Positions 47,785 through 58,246 of a DNA stretch of 64,000 nt are shown here, piece after piece. Each line of letters begins with the position of its first letter. Position 1 is the first letter of the stretch. The position numbers and the translations under genes were made by a program. This stretch comes from Rhodobacter sp. (lineage in GTDB: Bacteria > Pseudomonadota > Alphaproteobacteria > Rhodobacterales > Rhodobacteraceae). Under the pieces are notes generated by a model. That model ran no database searches. It saw only the letters and a list, made by a program, of their open reading frames with translations, and was not told the origin of the DNA. The stretch spans positions 60,214 to 124,213 of the forward strand of contig JAIXUH010000023.1 of NCBI GenBank assembly GCA_027484145.1. The letters are read 5' to 3'.

Positions 47785-50700
47785 TCAGACGACCAGAAAG
47801 TCGACGTTGGTGAGTACCAGCCCGGCATCCAACTCGGCAAACTGCACGCGGGCCGTGGCGCCGTTGCCATCGGCGTCGAAGTAGAGATTTCCGGTGGCGG
47901 AGTCGTAAGTGATGCGGTCCGAGGCATCTTCGGCAAGGCCGGTGGCGTTGAAGCGGAAGGCGGCGGCGGTCAGGGTTCCGGCTGAAAGGCTGCTGAAGAC
48001 CGCGTTCTCCAACTCGATCGTGTCGGCGGCCACGTCGAAATCGGTGATCTCGTCGATATTGCCTGCCCCAAGGGCGGTGGTGAACACGAACGTATCTGCA
48101 CCGCCCCGCCCGGAGACCACGTCATTGCCCAGCCCGCTGTCGATCCGGTTGGCGCCGTCGTTGCCGGTGATGGTTTGGGTGATGGCATTGCCGGTCATGT
48201 TGATCGCGGTCACCCCGGTCGAGGATGTGGTGGTAAAGGTCTCGACATCATCATCGGCAGCCAGCACAAAGCTGACCCCGACCGACACCCTGTCGGTCCC
48301 CTGACCTGCTACCTCGACCACCGTCGTGCCCGCGTTGCGGATGATGTAATGGTCAGACCCCAGCCGCCCGCGCAGGATATCGGCCCCGGCCCCGCCACCA
48401 TCGGACAGGATGTTGATGCCATCATTGCCGGTGATGTCCTGCACCAGCGCATTGCCGGTCAGGTCAATCCCCGAGGTGCCGGTCGAGCCATTGGTCGTCA
48501 TCACCTCGATATCGTCGTCGGCGGCCAGCACGAAATCCACAGCCGAGGCGACCCGGTCAGCCGTGCCGTCGCCGGCAACCTCAACAATCGTGTCGGCGGC
48601 ATTGTAGACGCGGTAGGTATCGTTGCCGCCATTGCCATACAGAATGTCGGCGGCCCCGTTGCCAGTATTCAGAACGTTGTTGGCATCATTGCCAAAGATC
48701 GACTGGGTCAGCGCGTTTCCGGTCAGGTCCATCACGACTAGGCCGCTGGACGAGGTGGTCGTCAACTCTTCGACATGATCATCGGCGGCGAGCGCAAATG
48801 TCACACCGGCGGAAACCCGATCGATGCCGTCGTTTGCGATTTCGTCAATCTCTGTGCCGGCATTGCGCACGATGTAGGTATCATTTCCGTTTGCTCCGGT
48901 GAGGTTGTCAGCCCCCGCGCCGCCGCCATCTGACAGAACGTTGTTCCCGTCATTGCCGATGACCGATTGACAGAGTTCATTGCCCGTCATGTTGATTGCG
49001 GTCAGGCCGCTTGTATTGGTTGTGAACATCCATTCAACATGGATCCCGGCCTGCAGCACATAGCTGGTGGACACGAACACCATGTCAAATAGGCCGTCCC
49101 CCGCACCCTCGACGATCACATCGCCAATACTATCGACCAGATAGTCGTCGTCGTTGGCGCCGCCCTCCAACGTGTCATCTCCGGCGTCACCTTGCAGAAT
49201 GTCATTGCCATTGCCGCCCTGCAGAAGATCATCGCCAATGCCGCCGTAGATCACGTCGTTTTCTGAGCCGCCCTGTAGCGTATCAATGCCATCGCCCCCA
49301 TAAATGGTGTCATTGCCGAGGCTTCCGTCGATAAGATCGCGCTGGGTGGTCCCGGTCAGGTTATTGTTCTCAAACCCACCCTCGATCTGGACTTGGTCGA
49401 AATCGGTTTCGTCCGAAATCCAATCTTCAAACTGGAAGTTCGAAAGATCAACCGTGGTCAGCCCGTCGGCGAAAACCTGAAAGGTTTCGTTAATGTCGGG
49501 CTGGGCAAAACCGTTCAGCACGAGGTTGGTCGCAACGCCAAGTCCAAACTGGCTGGCATAGATCTGAATGCGCAGGTCGCCTTCGCTGTATTGGAACTCG
49601 ATTCTCTCGATCGAGGAAAGTGTCTGGCCTCGCAGATCGACTGTGACCGGCGCGACGCCCGAGCTTCCGTTTCGAACCAACACTGTGTCTAGGCCAGTGC
49701 CACCGTCGAAGACCTCGGACGCGCCAGAAAAATTTTCAATTTCGATGGTAAGGAAATCATCGCCGGCCCCGCCATAGAGCGTGTCGATCCCAGCCCCACC
49801 CGAGAGAATATCCAAGTTACCGTTGCCACTCAGAATGTTGTCGGCGGCTGAGCCGGTCAACAGATCTATACCACTGCCGCCAAAGACATGCACAAAGGAA
49901 CTGATGGTATCAGTATCGATCGTTGGGCCAGGGTCACCACCGGTCGTCGCTGAATTCGTTTCCAGATTAATGGTAACGCCGATTGATGAATTATTGTAGC
50001 TTAGCGTATTCGCCCCGCCCCCACCGAACAGGCTGTCGCTGCCGGTGCCGCCGTTGATGGTATCATCACCGCCACCGCCATAGACGGTGTCATTGCCCGC
50101 GCCTGCATTGATGTCATCGCCACTTTCGGTGCCGGTGATGGTTTCGACCGAACCGTCCCCGAAAATCCGGATGCGGTCGATGCCGATGTTCATGTCCTCC
50201 ACCGTCACGGCACTGTAGTTCAAGGTGGTCTGGGTGCCCAAATACACTTCGAACGTCTCGACCTGACCATTGTTCCGGTCGAAATCCAGCAGTTGCAGAG
50301 AGGTCAGGTCGGCCGCGTCAAACCGGGCGGTGCGGATATGACCGCCGTTTGAGGCATCGAATTCCACCTGTTCGATGTTGGTGACCGTTTGCCCGCCCCG
50401 GAAATCCCATGTGCCAGACTCGGCCAGCAGGCGCAGTTCATCTGAACCAGCCCCACCGTCGATCCGCACCAGCAGATCGGTGAAGGCAGCGTTGACCTCG
50501 ATGCTGTCGGCCCCCGCCCCGCCGGCAATGGTGCGGCTGGCAGCCGTGGCCCGAATGACGTCGAGATCCGGCGTGCCGATCTGAAAGCCATTGCTGTCGG
50601 GCGCATTGGCCGTATCGCGGCTGTCCCATATTGCGATCCTTACATCGTCATCGCCACTTTGCCGGGTCCAACTGATGGCGATGCGCCCATCCTCAAGCAG

Positions 50701-51771
50701 CACGGCATCGGGGTTGTGCACCGGGCCATTGGTATCGATGTTGAACTCGATCCCATTCTTGGCCCCGGTTGAGGTGTAGCGCTGGCCATGCAGGTCACTG
50801 GTATCTTCGTCGCACCAGATCACCACAAAGCCACCATCGCCCATCGCGACGACCGTGCTTTCAATCTGATTGCCCGCCGAAGTGGTGGCCGGGGTCAGCA
50901 GGCCGGTGGCATCGGTCCCGTCGGCCAGAAACATCTGCGCCCGCACGCCGGTATCGGGCGAGGTGCCCGAGGTCCAAGAGATCACGAAACCGCCGCCGGT
51001 CAGCGCTGTGACGACCGGATCGGCATTTTCGGACAGCGTCGCATCCACGGTCAGGATCGGTCCAAGCGCCCCAAGCGGGCTGACCGTGCGGAATTGCACC
51101 GTATCGTCGGTGCCGCCATTCTCGTTGCCCCAGGCCACGATATAGCTTTGGGAGCCGAGGAGTGCCGTGACGGACAGGCCCCGGATGCTTTCGCCCGCGC
51201 CTGTGCCGCCATTGAAGATCGTCACCGGGGCCGAGACGAAGCCGGTTGAAGGTGTGACGAACCGGGCCAAGACATCTTCGTTGCTGTCTTCCCAGACCAC
51301 AATGGAACTGGCATCCGACAGGCTGGCCACATCCGGGTTCACATGCTGCGGGAACAACTGGCTGGCCCCGTTTTCGACCGTGGCCGTGCGGATGGACAAG
51401 CCGTTTGAATCATAGACCTGCATCACGATGTCGGTGTCAAATCGCGGTGGAACGCCAGCAATCAGTTCTAGGTCCAGATAGGTGGCCATGAAGCCGCCAC
51501 CCTCCAGCGCGGTGATGTGCACCGAGCTTTCTTCGTCGCCCGCGCGGAAGGTGTTGATCCGGATCGGATCTCCGACGACCTGTCCCAATGGATTGAAAAT
51601 CCGGATCAGGATATCGGTGCCGTTCGGATCGGACGGCGCCGCCGCACTGTCCGTGGTGAATGCCACGACGATATTGCCGTTTGCCAATTGCGTGATGGAC
51701 GAATAGTTTTCGTCGGACGCGGTGGAGATTGCCAAGGTTGGGGCAAGCCATTGCAAAGGAGTCGAGGGCAT
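47785..51771 (-). CDS. Large RTX protein with propeller-like N-terminus
   Basis: The 1328-residue protein has no Sec signal. Residues 1 to about 400 contain repeated GGGFxxxW/SW-type segments (VAMGDGGFVVIWCDE, LTGGGFVISWTSG), suggesting beta-propeller blades. Calcium-binding nonapeptides GGxGxDxLx occur around 555-690 and again from about 830. Four copies of a module of about 90 residues with LAADDxxE and LTGN motifs follow, and the end has the type I secretion signal style (VQFAELDAGLVLTNVDFLVV). It is probably exported by a type I system encoded elsewhere. It is the only RTX gene here on the minus strand. Confidence 0.85.
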   Translation of the reverse strand: MPSTPLQWLAPTLAISTASDENYSSITQLANGNIVVAFTTDSAAAPSDPNGTDILIRIFNPLGQVVGDPIRINTFRAGDEESSVHITALEGGGFMATYLDLELIAGVPPRFDTDIVMQVYDSNGLSIRTATVENGASQLFPQHVNPDVASLSDASSIVVWEDSNEDVLARFVTPSTGFVSAPVTIFNGGTGAGESIRGLSVTALLGSQSYIVAWGNENGGTDDTVQFRTVSPLGALGPILTVDATLSENADPVVTALTGGGFVISWTSGTSPDTGVRAQMFLADGTDATGLLTPATTSAGNQIESTVVAMGDGGFVVIWCDEDTSDLHGQRYTSTGAKNGIEFNIDTNGPVHNPDAVLLEDGRIAISWTRQSGDDDVRIAIWDSRDTANAPDSNGFQIGTPDLDVIRATAASRTIAGGAGADSIEVNAAFTDLLVRIDGGAGSDELRLLAESGTWDFRGGQTVTNIEQVEFDASNGGHIRTARFDAADLTSLQLLDFDRNNGQVETFEVYLGTQTTLNYSAVTVEDMNIGIDRIRIFGDGSVETITGTESGDDINAGAGNDTVYGGGGDDTINGGTGSDSLFGGGGANTLSYNNSSIGVTINLETNSATTGGDPGPTIDTDTISSFVHVFGGSGIDLLTGSAADNILSGNGNLDILSGGAGIDTLYGGAGDDFLTIEIENFSGASEVFDGGTGLDTVLVRNGSSGVAPVTVDLRGQTLSSIERIEFQYSEGDLRIQIYASQFGLGVATNLVLNGFAQPDINETFQVFADGLTTVDLSNFQFEDWISDETDFDQVQIEGGFENNNLTGTTQRDLIDGSLGNDTIYGGDGIDTLQGGSENDVIYGGIGDDLLQGGNGNDILQGDAGDDTLEGGANDDDYLVDSIGDVIVEGAGDGLFDMVFVSTSYVLQAGIHVEWMFTTNTSGLTAINMTGNELCQSVIGNDGNNVLSDGGGAGADNLTGANGNDTYIVRNAGTEIDEIANDGIDRVSAGVTFALAADDHVEELTTTSSSGLVVMDLTGNALTQSIFGNDANNVLNTGNGAADILYGNGGNDTYRVYNAADTIVEVAGDGTADRVASAVDFVLAADDDIEVMTTNGSTGTSGIDLTGNALVQDITGNDGINILSDGGGAGADILRGRLGSDHYIIRNAGTTVVEVAGQGTDRVSVGVSFVLAADDDVETFTTTSSTGVTAINMTGNAITQTITGNDGANRIDSGLGNDVVSGRGGADTFVFTTALGAGNIDEITDFDVAADTIELENAVFSSLSAGTLTAAAFRFNATGLAEDASDRITYDSATGNLYFDADGNGATARVQFAELDAGLVLTNVDFLVV

Positions 51772-52391
51772 AAATCACACTCCGAAAATGTAAAGAGCAC
51801 GCAGGTCAGAAAAATAATTCTGCTGAGTTTATGTTCAGTCACGAACCAGTCAAGTGACTTTCCGGGCATAGGCGAAACCTGTCGATTGGTCTGAACCGGG
51901 CGGTTGTCCTGTGTGCCACCAACGGATCAGCTTGGGGGCTGTCGCGCAGATCATTTGATGGCCGGTTTGCACCTTCGCTTGGGCAGGCGCGTGCCGCCGA
52001 TGGTTGTGGCAGGTCTGTTGAAAGCGGTGAAGCCGTTCAGGATGCGGCGTTTGGCTTACGGCGTGTCAGCATGCCCTGTTGGCCTGCGCATCTGGCGTGA
52101 TTCTTTGGCGCAGGTCTTTGCGGGGTTTGTCCTTCACTCCGCGGCTTTCCCGTGCGTTGCAAAGGCGGTTTTTGCCCCATTGCTGATGCCATCGGCGCGA
52201 TGGCCGATGCGGATTTCACGGCGAGATCACGCCCAGCAAACAGAGTCCGGTTTAATCCGAATGATGTGACGTCGAACATGCGGACCCCACCAGACAGCGG
52301 ATTGGTCTGACCTGCCCCCGATGTTCTCGTCTGACTTCATCGCAACTGCGGATGCAAGACAAAGCCTGTTTCGTTTTGCCGAAAGGTTCAC
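51772..52391. other. Divergent promoter region between RTX genes
   Basis: The 620-bp gap lies between oppositely oriented RTX genes. The first 70 bp next to the left gene are A/T-rich and likely hold its promoter. Short open frames on both strands within the gap match nothing recognisable and have weak codon patterns. No clear operator dyad was found. Confidence 0.45.
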
Positions 52392-54752
52392 ATGATGGCC
52401 GTGACGATTGCCTACAGCACTGAAAGCAGTGTCATTCTTGACCCACCCTTGACCGGTTTCCTTGATGGCACTGCCATCGGTCTGGCCGACGGCGGCTATC
52501 TTCTGCTGGCCGAGCAAGGCACGACCGCGTCTGAGGGGGCGTTTGTCGACAGGACCGGCGAGCCAACGGGCCAAACCCTTGTGCTGGCCGGGGTCGATCC
52601 TGCCGTTGCCCAATTGACGAACGGCACAATCGTGATCGTCAATACTGCTTTGGGGGGCGTCCTTTTTCGGGGCATGACGACGGGCGGCACCGCCGCAATC
52701 GGCCTGACCGATCTTGGCGGTACCGGGTGGTTTGATCCCGATGTGGCGGCGCTGCGAAATGGCGGCTTTGTCATCGCGACCTGCGTCGAATTCGGCCTCA
52801 CGCGTGAGGGCGACGCAGATATCCAACTCAGGTTTTTCAACAGCGCGGGGCAGTTCGCGTCCTCGGCTATTGTCGACATCACAACGCTCCGTGATATCGC
52901 ACCCGCAGTCACGGTGCTGGACAACGGCAATGTCGCGGTCACGTGGTCGCGCGAAACAGGCACCATCACCACGGCGTGGTATGCTGTCTATACAGCGGGC
53001 GGCGTGCAGGTCAGGGGGCCGACACAGGTGGATGTGCCCGCCGGAATGGCGCCGACGCCGCAGATCGTGGCAACGCCCGCCGGTTTCAACATCGTCTACA
53101 CAACGGATGTCGGCCGATCTGCAGGCTTTAGCGACATCGCCATGGCAATGTATGACGGTTCGGGTGGGTTGCTGGGCCGGACGTTCGTCACCGGCAACGG
53201 CGGCGTGCAGTTTGACAGTCCGGACTCACATCCGCAGGTCATCCGCCTTGCCCATGACACGCTGGCCGTCACCATGGAACGCGATAACGGTGAACCGGAC
53301 GTTATTCTGCGGATCATTGGCGCGGACGGCACCGGTCTGTCATCACTGGATGACATCCTGGGCGACGCATCCATCCTTGACGCGCAGACGAGGCCCGATC
53401 TGGCCACGCTTGGCGCGACCGGGCTGGCGGTGTTTGCCCATGACCCGCTGCGCGGCATCATCGGGGAACGCATGGATGTTTACGTCACCCAAACCGGGGA
53501 CGAGGCCAATGACACGATGACCCCACGCCGGCTGCCTGATTTGTTCATTGGTGGCAACGGCACTGATACCGTGACCTACATCGCGTCGAACGCAGGGGTG
53601 AACGTCAACCTTCTGACCAACTTCGCCGTTTCGGGTGTGGCCGAGGGCGACCGTTTTTTCAGCATCGAAAACCTTATCGGATCGGCCTTTGGCGACAGGC
53701 TGGTCGGCGCGCGCGGGTTGAATGTGCTGTCGGGCGAGGGGGGCGATGACGCGATCTTTGGCGGCGACAGTGCCGATACGCTGAACGGCGGCAGCGGGAA
53801 CGATACGCTGGAGGGCGGGGTCGGCCGCGACGTCATGAACGGCGGCGCCGACAACGACACGCTGAACGGCGGGGCGGGCGCTGACGTCATGACAGGGGGC
53901 GGCGGCAGCGATCTTTACTATATCGACAATCTGCAGGACGGGCTGATCGAGTTGTTCGGCTTGGGCGAGGGGGATGCCGACCGGGTGGCCACGACCGTGT
54001 CCTTCACCCTGTTCGAGGCCGATTCCATCGAGCTTTTGACCACCACTTCGACGGTCGGCACTACGGCCATCAACCTGACAGGCAATGAGGCCGCGCAAAA
54101 GATCACCGGCAACGCAGGGGCAAATGTGCTGTCCGATGGCGGCGGGTCAGGCGTGGATACGCTGACGGGTCTGGGTGGCAACGACACATATATCCTGCGC
54201 AACGCAGGTGCGGTGATTGTCGAAGGCGCGGGGCAAGGCACGTCGGACCGCTTGGCGGCGGGGGTGTCCTTCACCCTTGCCGCCGATGACAACATCGAGG
54301 TGATGACCACCAGCTCTTCCGGCGCGACCACCGCCATCAACCTGACCGGCAACGCATTGCGGCAAACCCTGACCGGCAACGCCGGGGCCAACCGGCTGGA
54401 TGGTGGCGGGGGCAACGACACCATGACCGGCGGGGCGGGGGCCGACAGCTTTCAGTTCAGCGCGGCGCTGGCCGGGAACATCGACACGATCACCGATTTC
54501 AACGTGGCCGCTGATACGATCCGGCTGGAAAACGCGGTGTTTATTGGCCTCAGCCCCGGCACCTTGACCACCGCTGACTTCCGGCTGAATGGCACGGGTC
54601 TGGCGGGCGATGCATCCGACAGGATCATCTATGAGGCAGACACCGGCAACCTCTACTTCGACGTCGACGGCACCGGTGCCACCGCCCGCGTGCAGTTCGC
54701 GGTGCTGGATGCCGGGCTGGTGCTGACCAGTGCAGACTTTCTGGTGATCTGA
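52392..54752 (+). CDS. RTX protein with propeller-like N-terminus
   Basis: The 786-residue protein opens MMAVTIAYSTESSVILDPPL with no signal peptide. Up to about residue 370 it repeats ADGGYLLLAEQ, RNGGFVIATC and DNGNVAVTWS-like segments that resemble propeller blades. RTX nonapeptides (GGDSADTLNGGSGNDTLEGG) run from about 440 to 510. Two LAADD/LTGN modules follow, then the conserved C-terminal domain (ADSFQFSAALAGNIDTITDF onward) ending LTSADFLVI. Calcium binding and type I secretion are expected. The target and function are unknown. Confidence 0.83.
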   Translation: MMAVTIAYSTESSVILDPPLTGFLDGTAIGLADGGYLLLAEQGTTASEGAFVDRTGEPTGQTLVLAGVDPAVAQLTNGTIVIVNTALGGVLFRGMTTGGTAAIGLTDLGGTGWFDPDVAALRNGGFVIATCVEFGLTREGDADIQLRFFNSAGQFASSAIVDITTLRDIAPAVTVLDNGNVAVTWSRETGTITTAWYAVYTAGGVQVRGPTQVDVPAGMAPTPQIVATPAGFNIVYTTDVGRSAGFSDIAMAMYDGSGGLLGRTFVTGNGGVQFDSPDSHPQVIRLAHDTLAVTMERDNGEPDVILRIIGADGTGLSSLDDILGDASILDAQTRPDLATLGATGLAVFAHDPLRGIIGERMDVYVTQTGDEANDTMTPRRLPDLFIGGNGTDTVTYIASNAGVNVNLLTNFAVSGVAEGDRFFSIENLIGSAFGDRLVGARGLNVLSGEGGDDAIFGGDSADTLNGGSGNDTLEGGVGRDVMNGGADNDTLNGGAGADVMTGGGGSDLYYIDNLQDGLIELFGLGEGDADRVATTVSFTLFEADSIELLTTTSTVGTTAINLTGNEAAQKITGNAGANVLSDGGGSGVDTLTGLGGNDTYILRNAGAVIVEGAGQGTSDRLAAGVSFTLAADDNIEVMTTSSSGATTAINLTGNALRQTLTGNAGANRLDGGGGNDTMTGGAGADSFQFSAALAGNIDTITDFNVAADTIRLENAVFIGLSPGTLTTADFRLNGTGLAGDASDRIIYEADTGNLYFDVDGTGATARVQFAVLDAGLVLTSADFLVI

Positions 54753-54767
54753 GCCGGGGCTTCGGCT
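54752..54767 (+). terminator. Small hairpin at the end of the second RTX gene
   Basis: AGCCG and CGGCT close a 6-base loop directly at the stop codon of the upstream RTX gene. The stem is short; it is only a weak terminator candidate. Confidence 0.25.
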
Positions 54768-54846
54768 GAACCATGTTCAACCGGGTCAATTGCGCCTTGT
54801 GCTAGACTTGACATCTTCCCCTGAGTTCAACCAAGGAATCTTCCGG

Positions 54847-56424
54847 ATGCCGACCTTCATTCCTCTGTCGCAGACCCAAGCCGGTCCGTTGCAACTGGTC
54901 AACCCCGGCGACGTTCTGTTCGTCGCAAACGGCGTCGTACTGGGATCCACAAATGACGTTGGCGTCATTGCCGATCAAGGCAATACCACGGTTCTTTTGC
55001 ATGGCACGATCGCGGGCCAGTCCGGTGGGCTCAATCTCAGCCTGAATGGCGGAAACAACCGACTTGTGGTAGGAGAAACCGGGCACCTTCAGGGGTTCGA
55101 CGGCCCCGCGCTGGTCCTCGAACGCTTCAACAGCACCGTGCAGAACGATGGCGTGATCACGTCGCTCAACTCGGACGGAATCAATGTTCTGACCGTCTCT
55201 CAGGGTGGGCAATCGCGGATCACGAACACTGGTCTGATCGAAGGAGCGAGGTCAGGGATCTTTAGTGGCTTTGACGGCAACGAAACGCTCGTTGTGACCA
55301 ACAGTGGCGTGATCCGGGGCGGGGAGACCTCCTATCTCGATCTCTCGGATAACCCGCGGATCGATCTGGTGACCAACACCGGCACGATGATCGGCAATGC
55401 CCTTCTCGGCAGCGGCAACGATGTCTATGAAGGGAGGACGGGCACACTACTGGGCGAACTGTACGGGGGAACCGGTGCTGACGCGCTATACACCGGGTCC
55501 GGGGCGGACGAGGTGTTCGGCGGGGCCGGGGAAGACACGCTGAACGGCGGGGCGGGTGCCGACAGCATGACCGGCGGTCTGGGAGACGATATCTTTTTCG
55601 TCGATACCTCTGGTGACCGGATCAACGAGATATCGGGTGAGGGCACGACCGACCGTGTTGCGGCGGTTGTCAGTTTTGCGCTTGCCGCCGATGACGACAT
55701 TGAATTGTTGACCACCACCTCCTCGGGCGGAACGGCGGCGATCAACCTGACCGGCAATGCTGTGGCGCAGCAGATCACCGGCAATGCGGGCGCGAATGTG
55801 CTGTCGGATGGTGGCGGGGCGGGGGCCGATACGCTGACTGGGCTGGGTGGAAACGACACTTACATCATCCGCAACGCCGCCACGACGATCGTCGAAGGTG
55901 CTGGTCAGGGCACGGCGGACCGGGTGGCGGCGGGTGTCTCCTTTACCCTTGCCGCCGATGACAACATCGAGGTGATGAGCACCCTCTCGGCCGCGGCCAC
56001 TACCACCATCAACCTGACCGGCAACGCCTTGCGGCAAACCATCTCTGGAAATGCCGGGGCCAACCGATTGGATGGCAAAGGCGGCAATGACGTTCTGACG
56101 GGCGGGGCGGGGGCCGACAGCTTTCAGTTCAGCACGGCGCTGGCCGGGAACATCGACACGATCACCGATTTCAACGTGGCCGCTGATACGATCCGGTTGC
56201 AGGATGCGGTGTTCACAGGCCTCAGCCTCGGCACACTGACCGCCGCTGCCTTCCGGCTGAACGACACCGGGCAGGCAGGCGATGCATCCGACCGGATCAT
56301 CTATGAGGCAGACACCGGAAACCTGTACTTCGACGCTGACGGCACGGGTGCCACCGCGCGGGTGCAGTTCGCGGTGCTGGATACGGGGCTGGGGCTGACG
56401 GCAAGCGACTTTCTTGTTTTCTGA
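54847..56424 (+). CDS. RTX protein with beta-helix-like N-terminus
   Basis: The 525-residue product starts MPTFIPLSQTQAGPLQLVNP. Residues about 20-220 repeat short NTGLIEGARSGIF, NSGVIRGGE and NTGTMIGN-type turns, a pattern of parallel beta-helices also seen in autotransporter passengers. RTX nonapeptides follow at about 215-255, then two LAADD/LTGN modules and the shared C-terminal domain ending GLTASDFLVF. The ATG at 54847 is preferred over an earlier in-frame TTG because an AAGGA site lies upstream and the repeats start right after. Confidence 0.82.
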   Translation: MPTFIPLSQTQAGPLQLVNPGDVLFVANGVVLGSTNDVGVIADQGNTTVLLHGTIAGQSGGLNLSLNGGNNRLVVGETGHLQGFDGPALVLERFNSTVQNDGVITSLNSDGINVLTVSQGGQSRITNTGLIEGARSGIFSGFDGNETLVVTNSGVIRGGETSYLDLSDNPRIDLVTNTGTMIGNALLGSGNDVYEGRTGTLLGELYGGTGADALYTGSGADEVFGGAGEDTLNGGAGADSMTGGLGDDIFFVDTSGDRINEISGEGTTDRVAAVVSFALAADDDIELLTTTSSGGTAAINLTGNAVAQQITGNAGANVLSDGGGAGADTLTGLGGNDTYIIRNAATTIVEGAGQGTADRVAAGVSFTLAADDNIEVMSTLSAAATTTINLTGNALRQTISGNAGANRLDGKGGNDVLTGGAGADSFQFSTALAGNIDTITDFNVAADTIRLQDAVFTGLSLGTLTAAAFRLNDTGQAGDASDRIIYEADTGNLYFDADGTGATARVQFAVLDTGLGLTASDFLVF

Positions 56425-56511
56425 GGCAGACCGGATAGACTCTGTCCAGTTTCTTTGCGAGGTTCGAACAGCGCATTTGCGCATAAGAAATTCAGGAAAT
56501 TGGATTAAACC

Positions 56512-58077
56512 ATGCCCGTCCGTGTCGATGGTACCTTTACCGAACAATCCGACATCATCGTAGATCTGCCCAATGGCGGCATTAACAGCAGTCTATCGGG
56601 CGGCGGTGGCAATGATCTGATCATGGCCGATCAGGACAACTTCGTGTCGAACTACCCCGCGCCGGGGAATTCCGCCGACACCGCCTTTGACATGACCGGC
56701 GTCAGTTCAATCTGGAACCGAAGCCCCCATCCTGACGTGATGCTGGCGGAGAATCTGACCCATGCGATGTTGGCCACCACGGGTGACGGCATCAATCAGG
56801 ATTGGCTGCGCTTTGACCTTGCGATTGGGCAGGCCCTGTTCGTGGACGTGGATTATGCGCGCCGCGAAGCGGGTGCCGGGTTTGACGCGGTGATCGAGAT
56901 CTTTGCCGCCAACGGCACAACCCGACTGGCCTATAATGACGATGCCGTGACGGCCTTTGGCGAGGGCGGGTCGTTTAGTGGTCTTGATCCCTTTCTGGCG
57001 TTTACGGCGCAATCCTCGGGCACATACTTTGTCCGCATCCGCGCGACGGTCGACGGTCCGATTCCGAACGGTGCGGACTATGTCGCGCATTTTTCGCTGA
57101 CTGATCGCGACGTTGGCTCCACCGTGCCAGTGCCCGGCGCAGACACGCTGAATGGCGGCGAGGGCAATGACACGCTTTATGGCGGTGGCGGCAATGACCT
57201 GCTGCGCGGCGATGCGGGTAACGACCGGATGGATGGTGGCACCGGCGATGACGTGTTCTTCGTGGACAGTACCAGCGACGTTGTGATCGAACGCGCGGGC
57301 GAAGGCGATCTTGACCGGGTCGCGGCCAACACCGATTACGTTTTGGGCGCGCTGGCCGAAATCGAGCTTTTGACAACCACGCAATCCACGGGCACGGCGG
57401 CCCTGAACCTGACCGGCAACCGGTTCTCGCAATCGATTGTCGGCAATGATGGGGCGAACGTCCTGTCCGATGGCGGCGGACCCGGGATCGATATCCTCTT
57501 TGGCCGGGGTGGCAACGACACCTATATTCTGCGCAATGCGAATGCGATCATCGTCGAGGGGGTGGGCGGCGGCACGGCCGACCGTGTTGCGGCCGGTGTC
57601 AGTTTTGTGCTGGCCGCGGACGACAATATTGAACAGATGCGCACGGTCAGCGGTTCGGCCACCACGGCCATCGACCTGACCGGCAACAGCCTTGTCCAGA
57701 CCATCCTTGGCAACGCCGGGGCCAACGTGCTGGACGGCAAGGGTGGCAACGATACGCTGACGGGCGGGGCAGGGGCCGATGACTTTGTGTTCTCGACCAC
57801 CCTCGGGGCGGGCAACTTGGACCGGATTACCGATTTTGTCGTCGGGGTGGATGACATCGGGCTGGAGTCTGCGATCTTTGCCGCTATCGGGGCCAGCCTG
57901 AGTTCCACGGAGTTCCGCATTGGCGCTGCGGTCGATGCAAACGACTTTCTCCTGTATAATGCGGCCACGGGGGCGCTGACCTATGACAGCAACGGCAATG
58001 CCGCCGGGGGGGCCACGCAATTTGCAACACTGGCGACGGGGCTTGCGCTGACGTTCAGCGACTTTGTGATCCTGTGA
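56512..58077 (+). CDS. RTX protein with PPC-like N-terminal domain
   Basis: The 521-residue protein begins MPVRVDGTFTEQSDIIVDLP, followed by a short GGGGNDLIMADQ repeat. A PPC-type (pre-peptidase C-terminal) beta-sandwich lies at about 65-205 (DWLRFDLAIGQALFVDVDY, DPFLAFTAQSSGTYFVRI). RTX nonapeptides occur at about 212-250, then two LTGN modules. The C-terminal domain is of a second type (ADDFVFSTTLGAGNLDRITDF to FSDFVIL), shared with the last gene of the window but not with the other RTX genes. Confidence 0.83.
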   Translation: MPVRVDGTFTEQSDIIVDLPNGGINSSLSGGGGNDLIMADQDNFVSNYPAPGNSADTAFDMTGVSSIWNRSPHPDVMLAENLTHAMLATTGDGINQDWLRFDLAIGQALFVDVDYARREAGAGFDAVIEIFAANGTTRLAYNDDAVTAFGEGGSFSGLDPFLAFTAQSSGTYFVRIRATVDGPIPNGADYVAHFSLTDRDVGSTVPVPGADTLNGGEGNDTLYGGGGNDLLRGDAGNDRMDGGTGDDVFFVDSTSDVVIERAGEGDLDRVAANTDYVLGALAEIELLTTTQSTGTAALNLTGNRFSQSIVGNDGANVLSDGGGPGIDILFGRGGNDTYILRNANAIIVEGVGGGTADRVAAGVSFVLAADDNIEQMRTVSGSATTAIDLTGNSLVQTILGNAGANVLDGKGGNDTLTGGAGADDFVFSTTLGAGNLDRITDFVVGVDDIGLESAIFAAIGASLSSTEFRIGAAVDANDFLLYNAATGALTYDSNGNAAGGATQFATLATGLALTFSDFVIL

Positions 58078-58246
58078 CGCGCGGCCGGGGAGCCCTATTG
58101 CGCCCTGCGGGTCAGCAATCGACACAATTTGTTGCTGTCATATCGACCATGCCTTCCTTGACCAAAGGCGGTCATGGGCCGCACAGTGGGTACGGGCGGA
58201 CGTCGCGGGTAATCTCCGCCGTCCGGCCCGCAATGGATTGAATGGA

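Noticed and set aside
51904..52279. Possible small genes in the gap between divergent RTX genes
   Set aside because: Frames on both strands lack a ribosome site, known domains and plausible composition; the longer one is rich in Arg, Pro and Trp typical of noncoding high-GC DNA.
52308..52320. TGACCTGCCCCCG resembling the end of an IS3-type element
   Set aside because: No matching inverted end, target duplication or transposase fragment is near; the similarity is too short.
53700..53930. Short regularly spaced GC-rich repeats resembling a CRISPR-like array
   Set aside because: They are in-frame nonapeptide codons of RTX calcium loops with no unique spacers of constant length.
55486..58125. 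Long minus-strand frames (353 and 472 codons) under the RTX genes
   Set aside because: The glycine/aspartate-rich coding repeats give regular antisense frames rich in Ala, Val and Arg; no domain, start signal or secretion signal is seen.
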